IMG/VR virus record: IMGVR_UViG_3300024518_002040
Location: 1 to 36,011 of that record
From: a virus
Reading direction: 5' to 3' (one strand)
Length of the DNA: 36,011 bases
Shown here: positions 6,473-14,542 of the stretch, one piece after another
Layout: each line of letters opens with the position of its first letter
Numbering within the stretch: the stretch's first letter is position 1
The notes under the pieces: generated by a model
The model's input: the letters and a program-made list of their open reading frames with translations, nothing else
Databases searched by the model: none
Told to the model about the DNA's origin: nothing
Position numbers and translations under genes: made by a program

Positions 6473-7348
6473 TCACCAGATGAAGAAATCTTCCCCTGCA
6501 ACCTCGTGGCGAAGCTGCTTCCAGCCGGTCAAGTTCCCAAGAATAGGCACTTCGCGCACCGTACCCTCCTTGTGGTTCTGAATGAAAGCAATGTTGCGGT
6601 CACTTGGAGTGGCGACATGTTCAAGGGGAGAAGAATGAGGCGGCTGTGCCGTCACAAGCCTCTCATACAACTCAAGATCCTTGTCGATGTTACGCTCCCC
6701 GTCGTGTGTGAGATAAGACACACGAGCACAACGGGCCGCAGAAATCTTCTTGCGAGTCTCAGGAGAGAGATCCATCTCATCTTCCTGAATGTAAGGAGTA
6801 TGCCAGAAACCTTCGGCAACCTGTGTCGGCTCAGAAGCTTCGTAGGCGTCACGCATCATCTCAGCAGCAATCCTAATCTCGGGCTGCGCCAAAGGAGAGC
6901 AACGCTGACTAAAGAAGTTGCTATAGTCTGTGGCAGTTACGATCACTGTATGCCACATCCACGGTTCCAGAACACGATTCGTTACCTGCTTGTGAACGCC
7001 AAGTTCCTCGGCAAGAAACCGGGCAGTATCAACACAGGTATGATTGGCCTTCACCCAAGAGTAGGCTGCACGGTCAGCATCTTCACCTTCAAGAGGCTCT
7101 GCTGCCTGCATGCCGGGTTGATTTGCACCCCACTCGTAAGGCATCGCAGGATTCGTGCTAACTGTCTCCAATTGCTTGCGGGTAGGAATCGCCCTACTGC
7201 TAGCGGAGTTGCGACTGAAAACACGGTGAGTGTTGAACTCTGCAAGTACATAGCGGTGGAAGGTGACTTCCATTGTGGTCAACCTAAAGTCGTTGAAGCT
7301 GATTGAATCAGCGATCACCTTAGCTGAAGTTGTTTTGCGTTCGCTCAC
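6473..7348 (-). CDS. thyX: Flavin-dependent thymidylate synthase (ThyX)
   Basis: A 291-residue protein that makes dTMP from dUMP with methylene-tetrahydrofolate, FAD and NADPH. The family signature is present as THRVFSRNSASSR at residues 40-52 (the RHRxxSxNxxSxR motif with Thr for the first Arg). A second ThyX block is at the C-terminal end (NLTGWKQLRHE). It is longer than typical bacterial ThyX (about 220-250 residues), as is common in phage versions. The GTG start overlaps the stop of the AAA+ ATPase gene (GTGA at 7345-7348). Together with the reductase and dNMP kinase it supplies thymidylate for phage DNA. Confidence 0.93.
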   Translation of the reverse strand: MSERKTTSAKVIADSISFNDFRLTTMEVTFHRYVLAEFNTHRVFSRNSASSRAIPTRKQLETVSTNPAMPYEWGANQPGMQAAEPLEGEDADRAAYSWVKANHTCVDTARFLAEELGVHKQVTNRVLEPWMWHTVIVTATDYSNFFSQRCSPLAQPEIRIAAEMMRDAYEASEPTQVAEGFWHTPYIQEDEMDLSPETRKKISAARCARVSYLTHDGERNIDKDLELYERLVTAQPPHSSPLEHVATPSDRNIAFIQNHKEGTVREVPILGNLTGWKQLRHEVAGEDFFIW

Positions 7349-8469
7349 AGGTACTGCCCAGTCGCTATTGGTGCGGCTTTGGTTTCCACGACCTTCTCCA
7401 TTTGCCCATTCTCCTCATATAGCTCAGCGAGCATCATGCTCCCGTCAGCGTTGCTACCCAACCACTCTGATGCTTCGGCCTGTGAGAGAGCATCGAAGTC
7501 GATGTTCGCCATACAGCGACCGGGCCGCTGGAGAGCGGGGTGCATCTGAGAGAGGGGTTCGTTAGTGGTGAGTAGAATTAAGATATCCATACCCTGACCG
7601 AGAAGGCCGTCAGCGAGGTTAAGAAGACGGCTAAACCCTTGCCCCGTTGTAGCTGCCGCATCCCTTGTTAAATAGGAGCCTGCATCCTCAACGATGATCA
7701 GACGCCATCTGTTCTCACTAGGATCTTCGACAAAATCCCCTGCATCCTCGGAGTACCTTAAGGGGGGCTGGTAATTCATGACTGCGAGCATGTAGTTGGG
7801 GTCGCCAAAGAAGTTCTCGGGGTCGACGATGTAGTCATAAGAGCACCAGTCTTTCCACTCCCCAGTAAGCGCCTGAATGGCGTGCGTCTTCCCTCCCCCC
7901 GGATTTCCCCTCCAGATAATCAATTTGCCCCCCGAATCAGGAGCGCTTGACTCCATAAGACTTTGTAAGCCCTTTTTCGATTCAGCGGAATAGTTGCGCT
8001 CGATAGAATCCCACTCGTGGCTCTCTATGTGGCGAACCTGACTTGACGGTCCTTGTGCAGACCCGCTCCAGAAGCGCATCTTGGTTTTCCCTTCCACCTC
8101 GTATTCGGGTTGGGGCGGGATGGCATCTCTGACCCTTTGGGGGAAAGGGTGGTCATCGAGGGATTCCGAGTGAGCCATATACACTTGGATGCTGTGAGAG
8201 GAAACGATAACCATAGCGTTACCACCATCCTTCAAATTAAGGATAGTTCCAATCGTCCTGCCGTCAACGGAATGGAAGTGCTCAACATCCTCACCTAGGC
8301 TTTCCATACTATTCTGGTTGATGATAACGTCTGGGGTTTCGACCTTATACTTGAACTCGCGATTGAACTTCAAATCCAAAATGGTTTCGTTCCATTTCAT
8401 CCACAGGGATTCCATCACCCCTGCTTCAGCGGTTCCCATATAGAGGCTCGTTGAGCGTTTAATTACCAC
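7345..8469 (-). CDS. AAA+ ATPase
   Basis: A 374-residue protein. The C-terminal half is an AAA+ domain: Walker A GNPGGGKTH (188-196), Walker B in RLIIVEDAG, sensor 1 in LLTTNEPL and an arginine-finger-like RPGRC. The N-terminal 170 residues are a separate domain with Met/Trp-rich and beta segments that I do not recognise. AAA+ proteins of this type remodel protein or DNA complexes; the substrate is unknown. The GTG start at 8469 is supported by TGA-TATAGT ending 7 nt upstream, with no Shine-Dalgarno. The gene ends inside the thyX start, so the two are probably co-translated. Confidence 0.8.
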   Translation of the reverse strand: MVIKRSTSLYMGTAEAGVMESLWMKWNETILDLKFNREFKYKVETPDVIINQNSMESLGEDVEHFHSVDGRTIGTILNLKDGGNAMVIVSSHSIQVYMAHSESLDDHPFPQRVRDAIPPQPEYEVEGKTKMRFWSGSAQGPSSQVRHIESHEWDSIERNYSAESKKGLQSLMESSAPDSGGKLIIWRGNPGGGKTHAIQALTGEWKDWCSYDYIVDPENFFGDPNYMLAVMNYQPPLRYSEDAGDFVEDPSENRWRLIIVEDAGSYLTRDAAATTGQGFSRLLNLADGLLGQGMDILILLTTNEPLSQMHPALQRPGRCMANIDFDALSQAEASEWLGSNADGSMMLAELYEENGQMEKVVETKAAPIATGQYL

Positions 8470-8476
8470 GAGATCG

Positions 8477-8482
8477 ACTATA
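8477..8482 (-). promoter_or_regulatory. Extended -10 box for leaderless AAA+ gene
   Basis: On the minus strand TGA-TATAGT is followed by 7 nt and the GTG start of the ATPase gene at 8469. This is an internal promoter within the long minus-strand block. Confidence 0.5.
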
Positions 8483-8492
8483 TCACCCGAAT

Positions 8493-8720
8493 CTACGAAT
8501 CGAGGTGTTCTAGGAGCTTTCGAGCTTCTTCGAGTAGCCGGATCTGCGACTCGTGGTCGTCAAGCTCGCTCTGGAGTTTCATTTTCTCGACACGAACCCA
8601 AGCATCCATTAGGATACGGATCTGGTTGCTGACAGTGACTTCATGCTTGTCGCACATTTCGCGCCACTCTTCCCGTTTCGCGGGATCTACGCGCAAAGAG
8701 AGGATAGGGGTAACACTCAC
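8493..8720 (-). CDS. Ribbon-helix-helix DNA-binding protein
   Basis: A 75-residue protein whose first 45 residues fit the MetJ/Arc fold: a short strand (PILSLRVD), a helix (AKREEWREMCDKH) and a second helix (SNQIRILMDAWVRV). The remaining 30 residues form a charged coiled coil (LDDHESQIRLLEEARKLLEHL). Such proteins bind operators as dimers. The GTG start overlaps the stop of the upstream gene. It could regulate this region, and the inverted repeats elsewhere in the window are possible targets; that link is inference only. Confidence 0.65.
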   Translation of the reverse strand: MSVTPILSLRVDPAKREEWREMCDKHEVTVSNQIRILMDAWVRVEKMKLQSELDDHESQIRLLEEARKLLEHLDS

Positions 8721-9409
8721 GGCTCCCAGCTCCCTTCTTCTTCGTCATCGTAACTGTCAATGAACTCGGGCGGCTCGACATACTTTTCTTCAAGCTCGAG
8801 AAGTTCATCGACTCCCTTCCCACTCTCCCCATCCTCAACAACTTCGGCATCAATAACGACTGCCGTAGAGCCAACGAGATCCCTGAAAGCATCGTCGTCA
8901 ATAACTCCGGCCTCCTTGAATACCTGAAAGAGGTGTTTCGCCTCCTCTTCTGGTGTGCGCTCACTGTCTTGATCCTCCTTAGAAGAAGATAAGACGGGCA
9001 TATTGGCAACATTCTGAGTAAGGTTGATTTCTATGCTATTGTCACCGCTCTGGTCGAACCCAAGTAGCTTAGCCCTATGTGTCATCAACTTCAGCACCAT
9101 ATTCGCTGCGTCGATGTTCGGTGGAATCTCTACCTCACCCCCATCAGGGGTATCCATCTTCTTGGTGCGGGTAAGAGGTAAGAAGGATGCGAGCATACCG
9201 TCGACCCTCTGGAGGTCAAGCAAGAACTCTTGCCCATGATCAACTGCAAGTTGACGAACAATCCGGTCGGAGGTTCGTTTACAACCACGGTAAGCGGTCT
9301 TTTCGCTGACTTGGAGCGCTCTGGCGATCTGTTTGTAGGTAAGCCCTTGCTTACGCATCTCAAACATCGTGGCGTCACGCTCTGTGACTACTGCCTCGGG
9401 AAGCCTCAA
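8717..9409 (-). CDS. Helix-turn-helix protein, terminase-small-subunit-like
   Basis: A 230-residue protein with an N-terminal helix-turn-helix (GLTYKQIARALQVSEKTAYR, about residues 18-37). A central helical part ends in VLKLMTHRAKLLGFDQ, a pattern seen in phage small terminase subunits, and a long acidic tail follows (residues 185-230, rich in Glu and Asp). Small terminases recognise packaging sites on DNA, but no large terminase is in the window, so a transcription regulator is the main alternative. The start codon is TTG with AGGTAGG upstream. The gene overlaps the ribbon-helix-helix gene by 4 bp. Confidence 0.5.
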   Translation of the reverse strand: MRLPEAVVTERDATMFEMRKQGLTYKQIARALQVSEKTAYRGCKRTSDRIVRQLAVDHGQEFLLDLQRVDGMLASFLPLTRTKKMDTPDGGEVEIPPNIDAANMVLKLMTHRAKLLGFDQSGDNSIEINLTQNVANMPVLSSSKEDQDSERTPEEEAKHLFQVFKEAGVIDDDAFRDLVGSTAVVIDAEVVEDGESGKGVDELLELEEKYVEPPEFIDSYDDEEEGSWEP

Positions 9410-9462
9410 TGGATACCTACCTATTCGCTGTACTTACAGCTTAACAGGTAGCCAAGTATACG

Positions 9463-9795
9463 TCACTCGGGAAGCGATTCCCGCGACTGCCTCATCTCCT
9501 GAAAGTTTGCATCGTTGACTGGGATCACCCAGATCGCAGCAAGCTCATCATCTAGGTCGCTATCACCCGGAATACCCACCCAAGCAATCTCCATTATGCC
9601 GTCAACGTCAGCAGTACCGATATTCAGCTCAGGGCCGTACACGCCCAAAAAGCGCGACACCACACAGAAATCCCTACGCCTGTTACAAACAGCCCCACCA
9701 TCATCAAACGGGCAATCAACGCGCTTAATGGAAATAGTGTCACCATCCCAGTGGATAACAACCTTATGACCATCTTCGATCCAGTCAGCTTCCAT
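9463..9795 (-). CDS. Hypothetical 110-residue protein
   Basis: The start is placed at the ATG of MEADWIEDGHK, which overlaps the stop of the annealing-protein gene by 11 bp. A longer frame runs to 9837 but lies inside that gene. The protein has alternating beta strands (KVVIHWDGDTISIKRVD), two Cys residues in CPFDDGGAVC and another in RDFCVV, and a C-terminal acidic part. No known domain was recognised. Its position suggests a role in DNA recombination, by context only. Confidence 0.5.
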   Translation of the reverse strand: MEADWIEDGHKVVIHWDGDTISIKRVDCPFDDGGAVCNRRRDFCVVSRFLGVYGPELNIGTADVDGIMEIAWVGIPGDSDLDDELAAIWVIPVNDANFQEMRQSRESLPE

Positions 9796-10411
9796 CGTTA
9801 GAGAACTCCTTGTAAGCGTCACGAAGATCGTTGTCATCTAAGATGATATCAAAATCTTCCAACGTCACGTTGCCCTTGTCGAGTACTTTGCCGGGAAGGG
9901 CGGTCTTCCACCACTTCTTAAACTCTTCGGTGTCTTCCTCACCCAACTCCTTGATATGGTTCTTAATGAAGCGCTTCTGATCATAAGAGATCTTCTCTGC
10001 TGCTTCCTCACGCTCGATTGCAAGCATGTCTTCGTCGCGTGCGAGATCGAGGGCTACACCAAAAGCCTGTGCTGCTTTCTTGAGAGCGTCGGAGGTTGCA
10101 CCCTTGAATTCATCACCGAGATCTAGCGGGCCGTTGTTGCCCTTCACCTTCTGACCACCCCAACCAATGCGAGTGGTTTCGACACCATCGATGTTAGCGA
10201 CAAGAGTGACTTTGGCGATAACCCACTCAGGGTTAAGCTCGTCACGCCATGCTTCGGAAGCAGTGACATTCCACCCGTTCAAGCCGAGTACGTTATTTAA
10301 GCGTGCAATAACCTCGGAAACGGGAACGTAAGTGAGGGTAGCGCTACCTTTGTTTAGCTGACGGAGCGCTTCATTCGGAAACGCTCCACTTAGATCAGAT
10401 GAAATCGTCAT
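9785..10411 (-). CDS. Rad52-family single-strand annealing protein
   Basis: A 208-residue recombinase of the Rad52-like annealing type. The N-terminal block (residues 15-50) has ALRQLNKGSATLTYVPVSEV then NNVLGLNGWNV. The central block holds GPLDLGDEFKGATSDALKKA and AFGVALDL (94-123), the characteristic Rad52 core. The C-terminal part is charged and helical. Such proteins coat single strands and anneal complementary DNA during phage recombination. It overlaps the upstream acidic-tipped protein by 17 bp, so the two are likely made together. RecA is also encoded in the window, so the phage has two strand-pairing systems. Confidence 0.85.
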   Translation of the reverse strand: MTISSDLSGAFPNEALRQLNKGSATLTYVPVSEVIARLNNVLGLNGWNVTASEAWRDELNPEWVIAKVTLVANIDGVETTRIGWGGQKVKGNNGPLDLGDEFKGATSDALKKAAQAFGVALDLARDEDMLAIEREEAAEKISYDQKRFIKNHIKELGEEDTEEFKKWWKTALPGKVLDKGNVTLEDFDIILDDNDLRDAYKEFSNDGS

Positions 10412-10937
10412 CTTCTATTTCCTTTTCAGGTTCTGTTGGTGGGGCAGAAGGAGCAATTCGAAAGCTCACCCTGCCATCTGACTTCTCGCAATACTGGTCT
10501 GGGTTGATCTTGTGATCCCGAAGTGAAGTCACCTTCCAGCTCAGGCCGGTACAATCGAATGCCTTCTGTACGAGCTGTGAGGGAGGAACCGTCAACGATC
10601 CAGTTTCATCATCGATGACCTCATCGATGATCTTCTCTGCTATCACCGCACGTAACGTTCTGTGATCCCACGTCTTTCGAGTTTGACCTTGCTTCTTCTC
10701 TACGGTTACACCGTAGTCGGAAAGCGAAAGGATGTCACCCACCCCCATATGCTTCTCAAGCAGTTTGCCCATGTAGTCTAGAGAATCCACAGAGGAGCGT
10801 TTTAGGTTATTCAACACTGCATAGAAGGAAGCGACCTCTTCAGGGTCGCGATCGATTTCCATGGTGTACTCTAGCACGGCTTCCTGTAGCTCGTCTAGTA
10901 CCTGTGCTGCTTTTTCCATTTTGTCTTCGATACTCAT
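10395..10937 (-). CDS. Unknown protein with an SSB-like acidic C-terminal tip
   Basis: A 180-residue protein with a helical first 65 residues, a basic middle part (EKKQGQTRKTWDHRTLRAV), a helix-rich region and a Pro-rich linker. It ends in EKEIEDDDFI. This acidic tip with terminal hydrophobic residues resembles the tail by which single-stranded-DNA-binding proteins recruit partners. No OB-fold pattern is visible, so it is not called an SSB. It sits directly upstream of the annealing protein, with overlap, which points to a helper in recombination. Its ATG overlaps the stop of the upstream gene (ATGA). Confidence 0.5.
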   Translation of the reverse strand: MSIEDKMEKAAQVLDELQEAVLEYTMEIDRDPEEVASFYAVLNNLKRSSVDSLDYMGKLLEKHMGVGDILSLSDYGVTVEKKQGQTRKTWDHRTLRAVIAEKIIDEVIDDETGSLTVPPSQLVQKAFDCTGLSWKVTSLRDHKINPDQYCEKSDGRVSFRIAPSAPPTEPEKEIEDDDFI

Positions 10938-11386
10938 TGTTTCTTCTTCCTACTCCGCTCATAACTTTTCATACAGCTACGACAGTAACGTGCTACGCCA
11001 TCCTTAGAGGCGGATCGCTTGTGGAACTCTTCTCTCGGATTCCATAGCTTGCACTTACCACACAGCTTGTTCGCATGGAGGAATTCTTCCACTTCGTCGT
11101 ATAACGATTCTGAGACAACTTCGATATTAGACCATTCCACCCAGATTAGCGACGGGTGCTCACCCAAGCGACAGGCTACTTTATCTGCCTCGTCCACCGT
11201 CAGGCCCTCGGCTCGAAAACGATTCACTAAATCTGTGCAAATACCAAGAATGGCTCCCAGCTCTGTAGCTCTGGTTTCACGCATAATTTCTTCAACCGCT
11301 TGGAAGGAGAACGTTTGTGCGCTCTGTTCCATTAGCAGGTCTACTGCATCTAGGATTTCAGTTTGACTGAAGTTTTGCAAGCTCAT
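10934..11386 (-). CDS. Unknown protein with a C-terminal zinc knuckle
   Basis: A 150-residue protein. The first 105 residues are helical and acidic and not recognised. The end (about 109-150) carries CGKC followed by a REEFHKRSASKDG stretch and CRSC, then a basic tail. This Cx2C...Cx2C module is a short zinc-binding domain that also occurs in the proteins at 28307 and 35152. The start at ATG 11386 is preferred because GGGAGG lies 7 nt upstream; a TTG 6 bp earlier is the alternative. Role is unknown; nucleic-acid binding is likely. Confidence 0.55.
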   Translation of the reverse strand: MSLQNFSQTEILDAVDLLMEQSAQTFSFQAVEEIMRETRATELGAILGICTDLVNRFRAEGLTVDEADKVACRLGEHPSLIWVEWSNIEVVSESLYDEVEEFLHANKLCGKCKLWNPREEFHKRSASKDGVARYCRSCMKSYERSRKKKQ

Positions 11387-11570
11387 CTGCAAGCCTCCCC
11401 ACTTTTCTCTTTAAGCCGGATGAAACGCTTCTTTCGTTCGAAAGATCGGCCAGCAACTTCTCTTGCGTAACGCCCACTCTTTCTTCAATGAACTCCCATA
11501 AGAGGCCACCAGTCTCGGTGTTGATTTTAAGCTCCTCACACTTTTCTTCCCAGTCATTTTTAAGTGTCAT
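11358..11570 (-). CDS. Small coiled-coil protein
   Basis: A 70-residue charged, almost wholly helical protein with heptad-like spacing in the second half (LADLSNERSVSSGLKRKVGR). It overlaps the upstream gene by 11 bp and the downstream gene by about 29 bp, which is normal in this dense block. No catalytic or binding motif was seen. Function unknown. Confidence 0.55.
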   Translation of the reverse strand: MTLKNDWEEKCEELKINTETGGLLWEFIEERVGVTQEKLLADLSNERSVSSGLKRKVGRLADELAKLQSN

Positions 11571-11979
11571 CCGTGGACCTTGTTGCCTCTCTCATCATTC
11601 GAAAATTATTGAACGAGCCGCGGCGAACATCCTTCTCGAAATCGGTTAATGGTTGAGCGGGTTTCTTTACCCCAGCTATCTCGGCTTCGCCTACTTCCAA
11701 GAGTGTGCCGTCGGCTGACAGTGTTCCATGCCCCCCGCAATTTTCACACCCATCCTTGTTGCATTCAGGGCAAACAATAAGCCCCTTGCCCTCTTTGCGC
11801 TTGTCGCAGGAGATGGTGCGGGAATCGTGAGCATACTCTGGAATCCAATGAGTGGCGGTGCCACCCAGCTCCACTAGTTGCACCCCGAGAACGGCAAGGT
11901 CGTCAGGTAGGGCCATTCCGCACGATTGGCAGGAAAATCCTGTATCTGAAACTTCAGGGGAATGTAGATAATCAGTCAT
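11560..11979 (-). CDS. Zinc-ribbon-containing protein
   Basis: A 140-residue protein from the ATG at 11979, which overlaps the preceding stop (ATGA) and has GGAG upstream. Cys pairs are at about residues 16-19 (CQSC), then VCPEC and CENCGGHG at about 80-95. The CPEC...CENCGGHG spacing resembles half of a DnaJ-type zinc-ribbon module (CxxCxGxG). It may bind metal and act as a structural zinc ribbon. The C-terminal part is helical and basic. Function unknown. Confidence 0.5.
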   Translation of the reverse strand: MTDYLHSPEVSDTGFSCQSCGMALPDDLAVLGVQLVELGGTATHWIPEYAHDSRTISCDKRKEGKGLIVCPECNKDGCENCGGHGTLSADGTLLEVGEAEIAGVKKPAQPLTDFEKDVRRGSFNNFRMMREATRSTDDT

Positions 11980-12209
11980 GATGTCTCCGGTTCCATTGGG
12001 TTGTTGGAAACCCACGGGGTTTCCATGTCGTAGCAGTATACACTACTTTCGCCTTCCTTGTAGTAGTTGCACCACTCGGGGAAAGCAAGCCTCAACTTTA
12101 AGGGCGGATGAATAGCAGATACCAGCATTGTATCCCCATCCTTCGGGCCACCACTAAAGGCGATCTCCATGTTGGAAGACCTCTTGGCCTTCTTCTTTTT
12201 ACTTACCAT
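11976..12209 (-). CDS. Hypothetical 77-residue protein
   Basis: A small protein with a Lys/Arg-rich start (MVSKKKKAKRSS) and then FSGGPKDGDTM and a C-terminal part rich in aromatic residues (WCNYYKEGESSVYCYD). The FSGGPKDG start is seen in small phage proteins of unknown role. An alternative start at the internal Met14 would remove the basic leader. It overlaps the RNA ligase gene by 11 bp and the next gene by 4 bp. Confidence 0.5.
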   Translation of the reverse strand: MVSKKKKAKRSSNMEIAFSGGPKDGDTMLVSAIHPPLKLRLAFPEWCNYYKEGESSVYCYDMETPWVSNNPMEPETS

Positions 12210-12798
12210 AATCCTTTATCTTAATTTTGGCTACTGGCTCATCGAAATCCCACCAAACGATCCCCTCAATCCCAGCGTGATCATTGGCTTTGCTTCGTTG
12301 GAGTAACATCCAATCGTACAATTCGTCGGGATCGATCGGGGTGCGACCGAACACCTTCGGGATATTAATAGAAGAAGCGAGGCTTTCCCTCCAAGGGATT
12401 AGGGAAAAGAAGTAGAGTGTGTGGAATTCGAGTTCCAGAGAGTTCCCTTGAATCTTAGGGCCAACCGCTTCAGCGACATGTTCCCCGTTCGGAACCCCAG
12501 CGAAATTCGTGTTGTTTGCTGCATCCCACAGCCAGTAGTCAGACGATTTAACGTTAAGGGGAGCCGCTTCACGATACCACGGGTCTATAATGCCGTCATG
12601 CTTCTGGTCTTTCGAAGGATTACATCGTGCTTCAAGGCGCACGAGAGTACCAGAGCGTACAGTGACACGCACGTTCGCTCCGTTAAGCTTCTCGGTTGCG
12701 AGCCAGTCATTACTGGGTGCTGTCGTTAGATGTGGCGACAGCGTGTCTGTCAAGCGGCCATCGGAGGTTCGCTCGTAGAGGGTGGGCACCTTTATCAT
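12199..12798 (-). CDS. RNA ligase (Rnl2/DRB0094-like)
   Basis: A 199-residue nucleotidyltransferase. Motif I is ATEKLNGAN (34-42), with Lys37 as the expected AMP-accepting nucleophile. Later motifs are LELEFHTLYFFSL (III/IIIa region), EGIVWW (IV) and AKIKIKDY (V). Such enzymes join RNA ends through an adenylated intermediate; in phages they typically repair tRNAs cut by host defence nucleases. No tRNA gene or polynucleotide kinase is in this window. GGA lies about 9 nt from the ATG. DNA ligase is less likely because of the small size and lack of an OB domain. Confidence 0.8.
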   Translation of the reverse strand: MIKVPTLYERTSDGRLTDTLSPHLTTAPSNDWLATEKLNGANVRVTVRSGTLVRLEARCNPSKDQKHDGIIDPWYREAAPLNVKSSDYWLWDAANNTNFAGVPNGEHVAEAVGPKIQGNSLELEFHTLYFFSLIPWRESLASSINIPKVFGRTPIDPDELYDWMLLQRSKANDHAGIEGIVWWDFDEPVAKIKIKDYGK

Positions 12799-12831
12799 GA
12801 GTAGATTCCTGCCTCTGGCTTGCCGTGCCTG

Positions 12832-13602
12832 TTACAGGTAATATGGATTGTGTTCATCCCATGCCTCCGTATCGAATACTGTCCAACTGAACCCAGTTTC
12901 ATTATGGCAATCTAAACCACGAAATAGTGTTCCATCAGCCTTCTGACTGTAATCAATGTGATAGTGGCCGTGGAACAGAACGGTCGGCCTCACCGCTGCA
13001 CGCACACTCTCAAGCTGCTCGCGGTTGTGTTCTGCCTCTTCTACCAGCTTGTAGAAGCGCCCCTTTTTCAGGAGGAGAAGTTCAAGAATCGTTGGCACCG
13101 TTGGAACGTCGTGAGTCAACATGACATCCACCTTCCCGCCCTTGATGGCCCTCTCGACATCAGCGTCGTCTATTACCTCTTCGTAGAAGAACGATTCCCC
13201 TTCTGTACGTTGATCCCTGTCGACCGAGTAGGCCCCGCCTAGAGCGAGGAACGAAACTCCGCCCCACTCCCAACGCGACCCACGTCGCACGTAGGTGAAT
13301 CCATCACTCGCTCCCTTACCGGGAACGAATACGGGAATAAAGTCTTCGCTGCTATCCAAACACAACTGCTTCAAGGCAGCATGATCTTCATGGTTCCCAT
13401 CCAGCCATGCCAACTTGATGCCTGTTTCCTCAACGAGAGAGTAGACATGCTTTAGGAAGCGCACCCCATTGTCCGTTCTCGGCCAGTAGCCCATATCCCC
13501 CAACACGAAAATCTGACTACACTCCCGATGAGCGGCTACCTTGAAGAGATAGGTGAGGTGACTGCGAAATGCATGAGTATCACCTGCTATCAATAAGCGC
13601 AT
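12832..13602 (-). CDS. Calcineurin-like metallophosphoesterase
   Basis: A 256-residue protein with the full metal-binding set of the family: GDTH (7-10), GDM (35-37), GNHED (69-73), a His in MLTHDVP, and GHYH near the C-terminus. Substrates of this family range from nucleotides to DNA ends and phosphoproteins, so the exact reaction cannot be given. The ATG at 13602 has TATAGT ending 6 nt upstream, indicating a leaderless start. It follows the tail genes and may begin a separate transcript. Confidence 0.85.
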   Translation of the reverse strand: MRLLIAGDTHAFRSHLTYLFKVAAHRECSQIFVLGDMGYWPRTDNGVRFLKHVYSLVEETGIKLAWLDGNHEDHAALKQLCLDSSEDFIPVFVPGKGASDGFTYVRRGSRWEWGGVSFLALGGAYSVDRDQRTEGESFFYEEVIDDADVERAIKGGKVDVMLTHDVPTVPTILELLLLKKGRFYKLVEEAEHNREQLESVRAAVRPTVLFHGHYHIDYSQKADGTLFRGLDCHNETGFSWTVFDTEAWDEHNPYYL

Positions 13603-13608
13603 GCGCCT

Positions 13609-13614
13609 ACTATA
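13609..13614 (-). promoter_or_regulatory. -10 box for leaderless metallophosphoesterase
   Basis: TATAGT on the minus strand, then 6 nt (AGGCGC), then the ATG at 13602. It lies in the 7-bp gap after the tail gene ending at 13610, so this block can be read independently of the tail genes. Confidence 0.5.
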
Positions 13615-14542
13615 CAGCAGGTATCTTCGGTTTACAACCGCAACCGCTCTTCTTAGAGAGGTAGGTGTTGCTGCCTCTGCTAGCCCTCAGGGAGTGCTGT
13701 AATGAGGACGATCCCTGCCCCCTGCCCTTAGTTCGGGGGGTGTTGAACGTGTCATCACGCTGTCTCATGCGAAGCGGTGGGGTAATACCAGCTTCTCCAC
13801 AGCAGCCTACGAATGTTGCCCAATGTTCTGCGGCGCTAGTAATGGGTTGATCGGAGAAAAAAGTGAAGTAATAGAACGCTATGTGAGTGAACTCTACTGT
13901 CGTCTGGATGCCAGTAAGCCCCCCAAACAATATGGAGGCTGGGAAGGTACCAGAGAATACATCGTTTTCGTATTCGGAGAAGGTGTTTTGTTCCGTGTCC
14001 TCTCCATCGAGCCACAGAACAGCCGATCCAACGTCGTATGGCACGTAACTCCACCAGATCTGATGCCAGCATCCATCATTTAATACCGTTCCAGATATCC
14101 CTATTGGACCACCGAATCCGACGGCTTCCATCGTACAGGTAATAGTGATGTCAGTTTCAGTAAAAGCTGCCTTAATCTCCCAGTATTGATCGTCGCTGGA
14201 GATGACCTGTTCTCCGCTTGTTGGGATATCCGGGAACCTAACGTACATTTCTAGATCCCAGTCAAATATGCCGGGGAAATACTGTGGGGCAGTGTCTGTG
14301 GATTCTAGGTTAAAATGGTTGATCCCCTCACCCTGACCGTTAATACTAGCGTAAGAAGTACAACCACCGAACGAAGAGCAGACAGTGTTTTGACCGTAGT
14401 CCCCGCCTATCTTCCAATTCAATCCCGATGGGACAGACGGGCCATTGCCAGTGTTCTCGAACTCGTCCGTATTGACAACTTCACACATAAGGAACTGGTA
14501 GTACGGATTTTTAAGATCCTGAAGGTCACTCAAGGCAGTCAT
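13610..14542 (-). CDS. LamG-like minor tail protein
   Basis: A 310-residue protein. The middle (about 75-235) reads as a concanavalin/LamG-like jelly roll: a chain of beta strands with FDWDLEMYVRF, then DGCWHQIWWSYVPYD and a VLWLDGED turn. These domains bind carbohydrate or protein ligands and are common in phage tail fibres. The C-terminus is basic and ends in a Cys/Gly cluster (SGCGCKPK). It directly follows the large tail protein gene with a 4-bp overlap, which supports a virion role. The receptor is unknown but is probably a cell-surface glycan. Confidence 0.65.
   Translation of the reverse strand: MTALSDLQDLKNPYYQFLMCEVVNTDEFENTGNGPSVPSGLNWKIGGDYGQNTVCSSFGGCTSYASINGQGEGINHFNLESTDTAPQYFPGIFDWDLEMYVRFPDIPTSGEQVISSDDQYWEIKAAFTETDITITCTMEAVGFGGPIGISGTVLNDGCWHQIWWSYVPYDVGSAVLWLDGEDTEQNTFSEYENDVFSGTFPASILFGGLTGIQTTVEFTHIAFYYFTFFSDQPITSAAEHWATFVGCCGEAGITPPLRMRQRDDTFNTPRTKGRGQGSSSLQHSLRASRGSNTYLSKKSGCGCKPKIPAV

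Noticed and set aside
6464-7306. 280-residue plus-strand frame over thyX
   Set aside because: It is the complement of a clear ThyX gene; its sequence is basic and Cys-rich with no domain.
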